Origin: SZAS-79 sp965279075
GTDB taxonomy: Bacteria; Pseudomonadota; Gammaproteobacteria; Burkholderiales; SG8-39
Direction: 5' to 3'
DNA length: 64,000 nt
NCBI GenBank assembly: GCA_965279075.1
Contig: CBDIHI010000007.1
Location: forward strand, 1-64,000
Shown piece after piece: positions 42,728-51,609 of this stretch. The notes beneath the pieces were generated by a model. The model did no database searches. It was not told where the DNA came from and saw nothing but the letters and a program-made list of their open reading frames with translations. The position numbers and the translations under genes were made by a program. How positions within the stretch are numbered: position 1 is the first letter of the stretch; the number at the start of each line of letters is the position of its first letter.

Positions 42728-43720
42728 TCACTCGAACTTCAGCTTCGCGTCCCGGGTGAACTGCGACCATTTCTCGTAGTCCTTGCGCTGGAACTCGGCC
42801 AGCTGCTGCGGCGTGCTGCCGGTGATTTCCACGCCCGACGCGACCAGCTTCCTGCCGACCTCGGGGTCGGCCAGCGTGGCGAGGAACTCGCGGTTGAGCC
42901 GGGCGATCACGGCCTCGGGCGTGCCCGCCGGGGCATAGATGCCCATCCACGAATACGCTTCGTACCCGGGGAACCCGCTCTCGGACATCGTCGGCACGTC
43001 CGGCAGGTCGGCCATGCGCTTCGTGCCCGTGACCGCGAGGGCCTTCAGCTTGCCGGCCTGCAGGTTGCCCTTCGTCGCCGCATACGAGAAGAAGCCGTAG
43101 GCGACCTCGCCGGTGATCATCGCCTGGATGGCGGGTCCGCCGCCCTTGTAGGGGACGTGGACGACCTGTGTCCCGGCGAGGCTGTTGAGCAGCTCGGAGT
43201 GCAGCCGGTTCGAGCTGCCCGAACCGATCGAGGCGAAGTTGAACTTGCCGGGCTGCGACCTGGCGAGCGCGATGAACTCGCCGAGCGTCTTCGCCGGCAG
43301 GCCGCCCCACGCGGCCATCACCAGCGGCAGGCGGACCAGCAGCGTCACCGGCGCGAAGTCCTTGAAGGTGTCGTACGGCAGGTCCTTCATGACGATGGGG
43401 TTGATGGTGTGCGTGTCCCACGACAGGAACAGCGTGTAGCCGTCGGGCGCCGACTTCGCGACGAAGTTCGTCGCCAGGGCACCGCCCGCGCCCGGCTTGT
43501 TGTCGATCAGCACGGGCTGGCCGAAGCGCTCGGCGAGCTTGGGCTGGATGGTGCGCGCGATGATGTCCGTGGCGCCGCCGGGCCCGAAGGGGATGACGAA
43601 GTTCAGCGGCTTGGACGGGAACGTGCCCTGCGCGCCCGCGGGCGCTGCGAGCACGGCGCAGGCGGCAAGCGCCGCGCCCAGTATCCCGCGGGACGTCCTC
43701 GATGGTTTGGTGTGATGCAT
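42728..43720 (-). CDS. Bug-family substrate-binding protein, last gene of the organosulfur-type operon
   Basis: A 330-aa periplasmic binding protein with a signal peptide ending near APAGAQG. Motifs: FPSKPLNFVIPFGPGGATDI, LIDNKPGAGGALATNF, VHVPYKGGGPAIQAMITGE and LPDVPTMSESGFPG. AGGAGG six bases before ATG 43720. It follows the CaiB/BaiF gene by 19 bases and is therefore the sixth gene of the rhodanese-to-Bug operon. With the other Bug gene in the operon it suggests uptake of one or two related carboxylates. Confidence 0.92.
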   Translation of the reverse strand: MHHTKPSRTSRGILGAALAACAVLAAPAGAQGTFPSKPLNFVIPFGPGGATDIIARTIQPKLAERFGQPVLIDNKPGAGGALATNFVAKSAPDGYTLFLSWDTHTINPIVMKDLPYDTFKDFAPVTLLVRLPLVMAAWGGLPAKTLGEFIALARSQPGKFNFASIGSGSSNRLHSELLNSLAGTQVVHVPYKGGGPAIQAMITGEVAYGFFSYAATKGNLQAGKLKALAVTGTKRMADLPDVPTMSESGFPGYEAYSWMGIYAPAGTPEAVIARLNREFLATLADPEVGRKLVASGVEITGSTPQQLAEFQRKDYEKWSQFTRDAKLKFE

Positions 43721-43739
43721 GCCTGCCTCCTGTGGTTTT

Positions 43740-44948
43740 TTAGACGACTACCTTGCGCGCGCGCAGGTCCGTGACCTGCGCGGGCGTGTACCCGAGTTCC
43801 GCGAGCACTTCGTCGGTGTGCTCGCCGCGACCGGGCGCATGCCGCCGGATGGACGGGTCCATGCGCGAAAAGCCGATCGGCATGCCGACCACGTCGAGCT
43901 CGCCGAGCTTCGGGTGCGACATGCGCTTGAGCGCGGGGCGGTTTTCCGCCTGCGCGTCGTTGAGCGCCTGGTCGATCGAGTTGACCGGCGTGGCCGGCAC
44001 GCCGGCCTGCTCGAGGTGCGCGAGCAGCGGCGCGCGGTCGTGGCCGGCAATGGCCGCGGCCACCGCGCTCTCGACTTCGGTGCGGTGCGCGACGCGTGAC
44101 AGGTTGGTCGCGAAGCGCGCGTCGTCGAGCATCGCGTCGAGCCCGAGGGCGCGCGCGATGCGCTGCCACAAGCGGTCGTTGCCGCCGGCGACGAACACCC
44201 ATTGCTCGTCCCTGCAGCGGAAGTTGCGGTAGGGCACCAGCGAAGGGTGCGCCGAGCCCAGCGCCTTCGGCACGGTGCCGGTCAGCAGGTAGCTCTGCGC
44301 CTGGAAATTCAGCAGGCCGATCGCCGTGTCGAAGAGCGACCCGTCGACGCGCTGCCCCAGCCCGGTCTTCTGGCGGTGCAGGATCGCGTTCACCACGCCG
44401 AAGCTGCACAGGGTGCCGGTCATGATGTCGAGCGCGGATACGCCGCAGCGCACCGGCGCGGCGCCGGGCTCGCCGGTGATCGACATGATCCCGCTGAAGG
44501 CCTGCATCAGCGCCTCGTAGCCCGCCTCGGCGGCGCGCGGGCCGCTGCGCCCGAAGGCCGACACCGAGCAGTAGATCAGCCGCGGGTTCGCGCGCTCGAG
44601 CGCTTCGTAGCCCAGCCCGAACGATTCCATCGTGCCCGTGCGGAAGTTCTCGATCAGCACGTCGGCCTTGCACGCCAGGTCCGCCAGGATCCGCGCGCCG
44701 TCGGGGGATTTCAGGTCGAGCGCGATGGCGCGCTTGTTGCGGTTGTTCATCAGGTAGCTGCCCGACTCGCCGTCCTTCTGCGGCGGCCAGGTGCGCGACT
44801 CGTCGCCGCCGTGCACGTCCTCTACCTTCAGGACGTCGGCGCCCATGTCGCCGAGCATCGCGCCGCAGACCGGCCCGGCCAGCACACGCGAAAGGTCGAG
44901 CACGCGGATGCCGTAGAGCGGCAGCGCGTTCGCGCCGGTTGGGTTCAT
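43740..44948 (-). CDS. class III (CaiB/BaiF) CoA-transferase
   Basis: A 402-aa family III CoA-transferase. Family landmarks are GIRVLDLSRVLAGPVCGAML, ADVLKVEDVHGGDESRTWPP, NRNKRAIALDLK and the catalytic Asp174 in GVSALDIMTG. It moves CoA to a carboxylic acid using a donor such as succinyl-CoA. In characterised 3-mercaptopropionate degraders a family III CoA-transferase activates 3-sulfinopropionate; adjacency to a thiol-dioxygenase-like gene makes that kind of substrate attractive here, but the identity is inferred. GGAG six bases before ATG 44948. Confidence 0.92.
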   Translation of the reverse strand: MNPTGANALPLYGIRVLDLSRVLAGPVCGAMLGDMGADVLKVEDVHGGDESRTWPPQKDGESGSYLMNNRNKRAIALDLKSPDGARILADLACKADVLIENFRTGTMESFGLGYEALERANPRLIYCSVSAFGRSGPRAAEAGYEALMQAFSGIMSITGEPGAAPVRCGVSALDIMTGTLCSFGVVNAILHRQKTGLGQRVDGSLFDTAIGLLNFQAQSYLLTGTVPKALGSAHPSLVPYRNFRCRDEQWVFVAGGNDRLWQRIARALGLDAMLDDARFATNLSRVAHRTEVESAVAAAIAGHDRAPLLAHLEQAGVPATPVNSIDQALNDAQAENRPALKRMSHPKLGELDVVGMPIGFSRMDPSIRRHAPGRGEHTDEVLAELGYTPAQVTDLRARKVVV

Positions 44949-44964
44949 TTCTGCTCCAGGGTGG

Positions 44965-47286
44965 CTAAAGGGGGGAGAACCGGGGTGGGTCGAACGCGGT
45001 CACCGGCGGCGCTTCGCCGTCGAACCGCTCGACTTCCACCATGGTCGTGTGCGCGCTGCAGCCCTGCGTGAGCCGCGAGGTGCCGCGGTCGAGCGTGAGG
45101 ACGTTGGCGTTGCCGTGCTTGTCGAGCGTGCCGGCCTCCGAGGCGTCGAGCGGGTCGTACCACGCGCCGGTGGCCATCTGCACGACCCCGCGCATGAGCC
45201 CGGCCTCCAGCCTCGCGCCGGCGAGGCACGCGCCGCGCGCGTTGTGGACGCGCACGATGTCGCCCTCGGCGATTCCGCGCTCGGCCGCATCCTCCGGGTT
45301 CAGTCGCACCGGCTCGCGGCCGCGGACCTTGCCCTCGAGGCTCAGCACGCCGTGGTCGTACTGGCTGTGCAGCTTGTTGGAAGGCTGGTTGGAGAGCAGG
45401 TGCAGGCGCCAGGGACTGTCCTTCGGCCCGCCCACCCACTCCGAGGGTTCCAGCCACACGGGGTGGCCGGGGCAGTCGTCGTAGCCGAACCCGGCGATCG
45501 TGGCAGAGTGGATCTCGATGCGGCCCGAGGGTGTCGGCAGTGGATTGGCCTGCGGGTCGGCGCGGAACGCGGCGAGGAACACCGCGGGGTCCTTGGGCAG
45601 CGCCATCTCAAGCAGGCCACGCGCCCAGAATTCGTCGAAGCCCGGCAGGTCGATCGCGAAGCCCCGGGCCCGGTCGCGGGAGCGCTCGTACAGTTCCCGC
45701 AGCCACTGCATCGCGTCGCGCCCTTCGGTGTAGGCGGCGTGCGAGCCGAGACGCTCGCTCAGCGCCGAGAAGATCGCATAGTCGTCGCGCGCCTCGCCGA
45801 CGGGATCGATGGCGCGCTTCATCGCCACCATGTGGCGGTCGCGCGTGGCGCTGCCGATGTCGTCGCGCTCCAGCATCGTCGTCGCCGGCAGCACCACGTC
45901 GGCCATCTTCGCGCTGGCGGTCCAGAACTGCTCGTTGACCACGATCGTCGCGGGCCGGCGGAAAGCGCGCACCAGCCGGTTGAGGTCCTGGTGGTGGTGG
46001 AAAGGATTGCCGCCTGCCCAGTAGATGAGGCGGATGTCGGGGTAGGTGAGCGTGCTCCCGTCGAACTCAAGCTTACCGCCGGGGTCGAGCAGCATGTCGG
46101 CGATGCGCGCGACCGGGATCGCGGTACGCACCGGGTTGGCGCCCTGCGGCAGGGTCGGGCCGGAGAATGCGGCGGCATGCGCGCCGGCGTTGTTGATCGC
46201 GCCGTAGCCGAGGCCGAAGCCGCCACCGGGCAGGCCGACCTGGCCGAGCATGGCCGCCAGCGTTGCCAGCGTCCAGTAGGGCTGCTCGCCGTGGTCGGCG
46301 CGCTGCAGCGACCAGCTCGCATTCAGCATCGTGCGCTGCGAGGCCATGCTTTGCGCGAGTGCGATGATTCGCTCGGCCGGGATCCCGGTGATCGCGGCGG
46401 CCCAGGCCGCGTGCTTGGGCTGCCCGTCGGCCGCGCCGGTGAGGTAGCGCTCGAAGGTGTCGAAGCCGGTGCAATGTGTCGCGAGGAATCCGCTGTCGTG
46501 CAGGCCTTTGGCGTGCAGCGTGTGCGCCAGCGCCAGCATCAGCGCGGTGTCGGTGTTCGGGCGGATCGGCAGCCATTCGGTGTCCGCGCCGTCGAGGTCC
46601 GCCCGCGCGGGGCTGACGTTGACGATCCGGCAGCCGGCCGCCGCCAGGCGCTGCAGGCCCCCGCGCAGCCAGTGCTGCGAGGCGCCGCCGGTGCCGACCT
46701 GCGCGTTCCTGCCCGGCAGGCCGCCGAATGCGACGAACAGCCTGCAGTGCGATTCGAGTACCGGCCACGCCGTCATCTGGCCGATGATGTCGTCCATCGG
46801 CATCACGATGCGCGGCATCAGCGTGCGCGCGGCGCCGAGGCTGTAGGTGCCCACGTGCCCCGTATAGCCGCCGGCGCAGTTCATGAAGCGGTGCACCTGG
46901 CTTTGCGCATGGTGGAAGCGACCGGCGCTCGACCAGCCGTAGGATCCGGCGAAGATCGAGGCGTTGCCGTGCTTCTCGCGCACGCGTGCGATCTCTCCCG
47001 CGACGAGGTCGAGCGCTGCGTCCCAGCCGACTTCCACGAAAGGGTCGATGCCGCGCCGCTCGGGCGCCGCGCCGGGCCCGTGGTCCATCACGCTGCGCCT
47101 GACTGCGGGCCTGCGCACGCGCGTCGCCCCGGTGATCGCGGCCGGGATCGACCGGCCGATCGGCGAGGGATCGGGGTCGTGCGCGAAGGGCCGCAGTCCC
47201 GTGACGTGGCCGGCCCCTTGAGCGTCGATCTCGCGATCGACCTCGTAGACCCCCCAGTGCATCGAGGTGAGCAGCGGCGCGCTCAT
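44965..47286 (-). CDS. DMSO/biotin-sulfoxide-reductase-type molybdoenzyme
   Basis: A 773-aa Mo-bis-MGD oxidoreductase. It lacks the N-terminal CxxC iron-sulfur motif and an obvious Tat signal, so it is probably cytoplasmic like BisC. The DMSO-reductase-type pair is present: Trp118 in SYGWSSAGRFHHAQ and the Mo-ligand Ser149 in GTYSLGAA. Later motifs are YWAGGNPFHHHQDLNRL and the C-terminal cap with RVHNARGACLAG. It would reduce S- or N-oxides (or run in reverse). The Bug gene upstream ends 13 bases before its start. Confidence 0.9.
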   Translation of the reverse strand: MSAPLLTSMHWGVYEVDREIDAQGAGHVTGLRPFAHDPDPSPIGRSIPAAITGATRVRRPAVRRSVMDHGPGAAPERRGIDPFVEVGWDAALDLVAGEIARVREKHGNASIFAGSYGWSSAGRFHHAQSQVHRFMNCAGGYTGHVGTYSLGAARTLMPRIVMPMDDIIGQMTAWPVLESHCRLFVAFGGLPGRNAQVGTGGASQHWLRGGLQRLAAAGCRIVNVSPARADLDGADTEWLPIRPNTDTALMLALAHTLHAKGLHDSGFLATHCTGFDTFERYLTGAADGQPKHAAWAAAITGIPAERIIALAQSMASQRTMLNASWSLQRADHGEQPYWTLATLAAMLGQVGLPGGGFGLGYGAINNAGAHAAAFSGPTLPQGANPVRTAIPVARIADMLLDPGGKLEFDGSTLTYPDIRLIYWAGGNPFHHHQDLNRLVRAFRRPATIVVNEQFWTASAKMADVVLPATTMLERDDIGSATRDRHMVAMKRAIDPVGEARDDYAIFSALSERLGSHAAYTEGRDAMQWLRELYERSRDRARGFAIDLPGFDEFWARGLLEMALPKDPAVFLAAFRADPQANPLPTPSGRIEIHSATIAGFGYDDCPGHPVWLEPSEWVGGPKDSPWRLHLLSNQPSNKLHSQYDHGVLSLEGKVRGREPVRLNPEDAAERGIAEGDIVRVHNARGACLAGARLEAGLMRGVVQMATGAWYDPLDASEAGTLDKHGNANVLTLDRGTSRLTQGCSAHTTMVEVERFDGEAPPVTAFDPPRFSPL

Positions 47287-47299
47287 GCGATTCCCGCGC

Positions 47300-48268
47300 C
47301 TACTGCAGCTTCGCGCCCGTCTCCGCGACGATCTTCGCCCACTTGTCGATCTCCTCGCGGAAGAACCGGCCGGTCTCCTCCGGCGTGGCGATCACGGGGT
47401 TGGCGCCCTGCTTGGCGAACACGGCGCGCGTCGCCGGCGAGTTGAGTATCGCGTTGATCTCCTGGTTGAGCTTCGCGACGATCTCGCGCGGTGTGCCGGC
47501 CGGGGCGACGATGGCGAACCAGGGCGAGGCGACGAACTCGGGCATGCCGAGCTCCACGAACGTGGGCGTGTCGGGCAGCAGCTCCGAGCGCTTGGGCGAG
47601 AGCACCGCCAGGGCGCGGAGCTTGCCGCCCTTGATGTGCTCGATCACCGCCGGCAGGTTCTCGAAGTCGGCGTCCACCACGCCGGCGATCAGGTCCACCA
47701 CCGCGGGCCCCGAGCCCTTGTACGGGATGATGTTGATCGAAGTCCCGGTGCGCACGCGGAACAGCTCGGTCAGCAGGTGGCCCTGCGAGCCCAGCGCGTT
47801 AAGCGCGATGGTGAGCTTGCCCGGATTGGCCTTGGCGTAGGCGATCATGTCCTTCACGCCCGGCTCCTTGAACTTGCTGCCCGCCACCAGCACCATCGCC
47901 ACGTCGCCGACCATGGACACCGGCGCGAGGTCGCGCATCACGTCGTAGGGCACCTTCTGGTAGAGCTTGAGGCCCACGGCGAGCGGCGCCGAGGACGACA
48001 GCAATATCGTGTAGCCGTCGGGCGCGGACTTGGCGGTGGCCTCGGTGCCGATCACGCCGCCCGCGCCGCTGCGGTTCTCGACCACGAACGGCTGGCCGAG
48101 GCTCGCCTGCAGGCGCTCGGCGATCACGCGCGCCATGATGTCGGTGGTGCCGCCCGGCGGGAACGGGACGAGCATCTTCACCTGCTTGGACGGCCAGGTC
48201 TGTCCGGATGCGGAAAACGAGATGCATGCCGCCGCGAGCGCGGCGGCGAAACGTGCGATGCCTTTCAT
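47300..48268 (-). CDS. Bug-family substrate-binding protein of the organosulfur-type operon
   Basis: A 322-aa periplasmic protein. ATG 48268 follows AAGGAGGAG and opens a signal peptide (IARFAAALAAACISFSASG). Motifs: WPSKQVKMLVPFPPGGTTDI, VVENRSGAGGVIGTEA, INIIPYKGSGPAVVDLIAG and LPDTPTFVELGMPE. It sits between the thiol-dioxygenase-like and molybdoenzyme genes, with gaps of 20 and 13 bases, so it is clearly part of the operon. The likely ligand is the pathway's acid substrate. Confidence 0.92.
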   Translation of the reverse strand: MKGIARFAAALAAACISFSASGQTWPSKQVKMLVPFPPGGTTDIMARVIAERLQASLGQPFVVENRSGAGGVIGTEATAKSAPDGYTILLSSSAPLAVGLKLYQKVPYDVMRDLAPVSMVGDVAMVLVAGSKFKEPGVKDMIAYAKANPGKLTIALNALGSQGHLLTELFRVRTGTSINIIPYKGSGPAVVDLIAGVVDADFENLPAVIEHIKGGKLRALAVLSPKRSELLPDTPTFVELGMPEFVASPWFAIVAPAGTPREIVAKLNQEINAILNSPATRAVFAKQGANPVIATPEETGRFFREEIDKWAKIVAETGAKLQ

Positions 48269-48288
48269 GGTGTCTCCTCCTTGTTTTT

Positions 48289-48915
48289 CTAGTCGGCCCC
48301 GCGGGCCCGCAATACGCCTGTGGCCGCGGGAAATACCTTGTAAGTACCCTTCGAACGGCTGTACATCCTGCGCTCCGGGCAATGCTCGACGCTCATGCCG
48401 TACAGGTGCAGGTTGGCATGCGGGCCATCCGCGCCCAGGTGGATCGAGTGGATGTCTTCGGGCATCAGCGCGATGGACGTGCCGGCCACGACGTCGAGCT
48501 CGCCAGCAGGCTCGATCTGCGCCAGGCCCGGTTGCGAACCGTCGTCGGTGCGCTTGTAGAGCTTGTTGTTCTCGCGGCCGTGCACACCGGCGATCACCGC
48601 CCATGTGGTGTGGTCGTGGGGCGGCGCGAACTGGCCCGGGGCCGGCGCCACGACGTACAAGGCATAGCGGTGGTCGGCGTCCTCGGACAGGCGGTACATG
48701 CTCGCGTTGCCGCCCTCGATCGGCGGGAATTCCTCCACCGGGAAGAGGTCGCGGCGCGCCGCCAGCGCGGTCATCTCCGCCTGGACCGTGGCCAGGACCC
48801 CGCGGTCGACGGCCGATCCCGCGACCTTCCTCACGCGCGCGAGCATTTCGCGCACGAGCCGCATGCGTTCCGCGACGATGTCGTTGCCTGCCGGTGCCTG
48901 CTGCATTGCGTTCAT
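48289..48915 (-). CDS. thiol dioxygenase-like cupin (cysteine/3-mercaptopropionate dioxygenase family)
   Basis: A 208-aa cupin. The iron site is PPHDHTTWAV (His100, His102), with the third histidine in DIHSIHLG (His156) and a tyrosine at HLYG (Tyr172). These fit cysteine dioxygenase/mercaptopropionate dioxygenase family members, which oxidise thiols to sulfinic acids with O2. An N-terminal helix (MQQAPAGNDIVAERMRLV) precedes the barrel. ATG 48915 overlaps the rhodanese stop by four bases. The substrate is unknown; 3-mercaptopropionate or another small thiol is likely. Confidence 0.8.
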   Translation of the reverse strand: MNAMQQAPAGNDIVAERMRLVREMLARVRKVAGSAVDRGVLATVQAEMTALAARRDLFPVEEFPPIEGGNASMYRLSEDADHRYALYVVAPAPGQFAPPHDHTTWAVIAGVHGRENNKLYKRTDDGSQPGLAQIEPAGELDVVAGTSIALMPEDIHSIHLGADGPHANLHLYGMSVEHCPERRMYSRSKGTYKVFPAATGVLRARGAD

Positions 48916-50537
48916 GCCATCCCTCCCATGTGCTGCGGTCGTTGTCCGGTGAGTTTCTTTTCCCAATCGAGGTAGCGCTGCATGCCCTCGCGCCCGGAAT
49001 CGTAGGGCTGGGTGACGAGGTCGCCGGCGGGCTGCGCGCCCGGACCCGATCCCGTTTCCACGGGGTATCCCGCGTTTTCCCAGGCCCGGAGGCCGCCCGC
49101 GAGCACGCGCACGCCTGCGACCTGCATGCGCACGAGGTTGGCCGCGCCCAGCGTGGACAGCACGCCGTCGCGGCAGGCAAGCACGAGCCGCCGGTGGTCG
49201 GCTGCGGGCATCGCGCCGACGTGTTCTTCGAGGTCCCCGTAGCGGATCCAGGCCGAGCCGGGGAGGCGTGCGCGGGAGAATTCCCGGCTCGTGTCCACGC
49301 ACGCCACGAGCGCCGCGGGCCCGAGCGCGTGCAACGCGTCCGGGAGGATCGTCTGCGCAAGCCCGCGCGCTTCGCCGAAGCCTGCCGGCACGCTGCGTTC
49401 GCGCCCGGTTGCCAGGGCGCGGCCCGCCTGTCCCCAAGCGGACACCCCGCCTTCGAGCACGTGCACATGCGGCAAGCCCATGCGGCGCAGCCAGTACGCG
49501 GCCAGCCACGCGCGGGCTTCGAGCCGGTCGATGAGCACGATCGGCGCCGTGTGCACGGGCATGAATTCGTCCGTGCGCTGGATGGCGAGGCCACCCGGCA
49601 CCGCCACCGACCCCGGCACATGCCCGGCCGAGTACTCGTCGAGCTGGCGCACGTCGATCGGGTAGAGGTTGGCGCGGCCTGCGCTTCGCGCCTGCATCAG
49701 CACGTCGAATCGGGCGCGCGGCATCGCCGTTGCGCCGACCTGCTCGCCGAGCCGGCGGGCGGCGGCTTCGCCCGCGGTCGCGCTGGCGGCGCTGGGCGGG
49801 AGCACGCCGGCCCCCGCATCGCGTTCCAGTTCGAAGCCCGCCAGCTGCCAGCCCATGGTGCCGTCCTCGAGCGCATAGGCTTGCGGCACGCCGAGCTCGC
49901 GCAGCCCCTGGCACGCGATGATGCTGCGCGTGCGCCCGGAGCAATGCACCACCACCGGCATGCCGGCGGCACGCAGGTCCCCGGCGAGCAGGGCGAGGTC
50001 GGTGCCGAACGCGCCGCGTGCGCCCGGGATGCGCGAGCGCGCGTACTCCTGCGGCGAGCGGATGTCGCAGACGAGGTGCGGCCGGCCTTCCTCCTGCCAG
50101 CGCCTGAGGTCCTGCACCGGGAGCCGGGGGACGTGCTCGGACTCGTACACCTCCTCGCCGAACAGCTTGCTGGGGACGTTGCTGCCTTCGCTGAGGGTGT
50201 GGCCGGCGGCGACCCATGCGGCCGTCCCGCCTTCGAGCGCGCGGGCGTTGGCGTAGCCGAGCCGGTGCAGCGTCTGCGCGGCGTGTTGCGCGCGCCGGTC
50301 GCCATCGCCGCCGTCGTACACGACCATCGGCGTGTCGAGGCGCGGCACCAGTTCGGCGATGCGCATCTCTAGCTGGCGGCGCGGCAGGAAGGTCGCGCCG
50401 AAGAGATGGCCCCGGTGGGCTTCGCCCGCTTCGCGCACGTCGAAGAGCGCGAACTCGGCTTCGCCTTCGCGAAGCGCGCGCAGTCCGGGCAGGTCGATGG
50501 AGGTCGCTTTCAGGGTCATCGGCTGAGTATTCGGCAT
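48912..50537 (-). CDS. four-domain rhodanese-like sulfurtransferase
   Basis: A 541-aa protein with four tandem rhodanese modules. In module 1 the catalytic cysteine position is Asp75 (MVVYDGGDGDRR); module 2 has an active-type loop (VVHCSGRTRSI, about residue 197); module 3 is inactive (IVLIDRLEARA, about 336); module 4 has VLACRDGVLSTLGAAN with Cys. ATG 50537 is preferred because GAAGG lies nine bases upstream; ATG 50519 is the alternative. It is the first gene of the six-gene operon. It would move sulfane sulfur from a thiosulfate- or persulfide-type donor, possibly handling sulfur released from the operon's substrate. Confidence 0.88.
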   Translation of the reverse strand: MPNTQPMTLKATSIDLPGLRALREGEAEFALFDVREAGEAHRGHLFGATFLPRRQLEMRIAELVPRLDTPMVVYDGGDGDRRAQHAAQTLHRLGYANARALEGGTAAWVAAGHTLSEGSNVPSKLFGEEVYESEHVPRLPVQDLRRWQEEGRPHLVCDIRSPQEYARSRIPGARGAFGTDLALLAGDLRAAGMPVVVHCSGRTRSIIACQGLRELGVPQAYALEDGTMGWQLAGFELERDAGAGVLPPSAASATAGEAAARRLGEQVGATAMPRARFDVLMQARSAGRANLYPIDVRQLDEYSAGHVPGSVAVPGGLAIQRTDEFMPVHTAPIVLIDRLEARAWLAAYWLRRMGLPHVHVLEGGVSAWGQAGRALATGRERSVPAGFGEARGLAQTILPDALHALGPAALVACVDTSREFSRARLPGSAWIRYGDLEEHVGAMPAADHRRLVLACRDGVLSTLGAANLVRMQVAGVRVLAGGLRAWENAGYPVETGSGPGAQPAGDLVTQPYDSGREGMQRYLDWEKKLTGQRPQHMGGMA

Positions 50538-50582
50538 GCGCCGGGGCCTTCGCAACGGCCCGGAGGCGATCCTGCACCTAAC

Positions 50583-50597
50583 TTTCGCATACCGAAA
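50583..50597. promoter_or_regulatory. candidate IclR-family operator between the divergent operons
   Basis: TTTCG-CATAC-CGAAA is a perfect 15-base palindrome in the 187-base spacer between the rhodanese and GrdB-like genes. A second match to the pattern TTC-N7-GAA lies at 50639-50651. IclR proteins usually bind palindromes of this size, and an IclR gene lies at 53051-53857. This is a sequence-based guess. Confidence 0.4.
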
Positions 50598-50724
50598 TCT
50601 AGCGCCCGATTGCTGCGGTACGATAGCTCGGCGTAGATTTCATTCCGCGAACGCTAGGGGCGAATCCTTGACACTCCCGGGAGCGGATATCGATGATCGC
50701 TCCCATCCCTTACGGAGGTCCGGC

Positions 50725-51609
50725 ATGGCCAGCTACGTACGCTACATCGACAAGACACGCGACTATTACCTCTCGCAGGGCTACGACAAGCCTTACCAGT
50801 GGGCGCACTTCGAGGACGTCCCCTTCACGCCCCTCGCCAAGCCCCTGTCCCAGTGCCGCGTGACGCTGGTCTCGACCAGCGAGATCTCGATCAAGGGCGC
50901 CGAGCACGCCGAGGACGAGACGCAGATGGGCATCGTCGGCGGCTCCTACACGATCCCCTCCGACCTGCCGGCCGCGCAGCTCTACAGCCCGTCGCGCAGC
51001 TTCGACCAGGTCGCCACCACGCTGGAGGACGTCGACGCGTTCTTCCCGACCACGCGCCTGCACGAGGCGGTGGCGTCGGGCCGCATCGGCAGCCTGACCG
51101 CCCGGTTCCACGGCGTGTACAACGCCTACAGCCAGCGCCGCACGCGCGAGCGCGACGCGCCGGCGGTGCTTGAGCGCTGCCGCGAGGACGGCGCCGACGT
51201 GGCCGTCCTCGTGCCGGTCTGCCCGGTGTGCCACCAGACGATCAGCCTGGTCGCGCGGCACCTGGAGGCCAACGGCATCCCGACCGTGGTGCTGGCCGCG
51301 GCGCGCGACATCGTCGAGCACGTGGGCCTCGCGCGCGTGGTGCACACCGACTTCCCGCTCGGCAGCCCGTGCGGCGAGCCGCACAACCCGGAGCAGCAGC
51401 GCGCGATCCTCGAGATGGGCTTCCGGATGCTCGAGACCGCGTTCGCGCCGCGCACCACGCTCCAGACCCCGTTCCGCTGGAGCCAGGGCGAGCAGTGGAA
51501 GGACCTCGTCTTCACGCCCGAGCAGCCGTGGAAGTCGGGCGAGGTCGAGCAGGACTGGCTGCGCAAGAAGGAGGTCTACAAGAAGCTCAAGGCCGAGGGC
51601 AAGGTATGA
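50725..51609 (+). CDS. GrdB-like (glycine/sarcosine/betaine reductase selenoprotein B family) protein with CxxC
   Basis: A 294-aa protein. ACGGAGG (50712-50718) supports ATG 50725. The core resembles the GrdB fold: TRLHEAVASGRIGSLTARFH, then DVAVLVPVCPVCHQTISLVA. Where GrdB has selenocysteine in a UxxC motif, this protein has Cys166-Pro-Val-Cys169. It continues with ANGIPTVVLAAARDIVEH and a tail that resembles the family (LGSPCGEPHNPEQQ). Reductive cleavage of a C-N, C-S or disulfide bond is plausible. It is coupled to a glutaredoxin gene by ATGA. Confidence 0.78.
   Translation: MASYVRYIDKTRDYYLSQGYDKPYQWAHFEDVPFTPLAKPLSQCRVTLVSTSEISIKGAEHAEDETQMGIVGGSYTIPSDLPAAQLYSPSRSFDQVATTLEDVDAFFPTTRLHEAVASGRIGSLTARFHGVYNAYSQRRTRERDAPAVLERCREDGADVAVLVPVCPVCHQTISLVARHLEANGIPTVVLAAARDIVEHVGLARVVHTDFPLGSPCGEPHNPEQQRAILEMGFRMLETAFAPRTTLQTPFRWSQGEQWKDLVFTPEQPWKSGEVEQDWLRKKEVYKKLKAEGKV

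Noticed and set aside
45049..47445. Long plus-strand reading frame opposite the molybdoenzyme gene
   Set aside because: The molybdoenzyme has clear cofactor residues and length; the antisense frame is Arg/Gly/Ala-rich without motifs.
48030..50372. Long plus-strand reading frame opposite the Bug, dioxygenase and rhodanese genes
   Set aside because: It runs across three real genes and their boundaries, so it cannot be a single coding unit in the same place.
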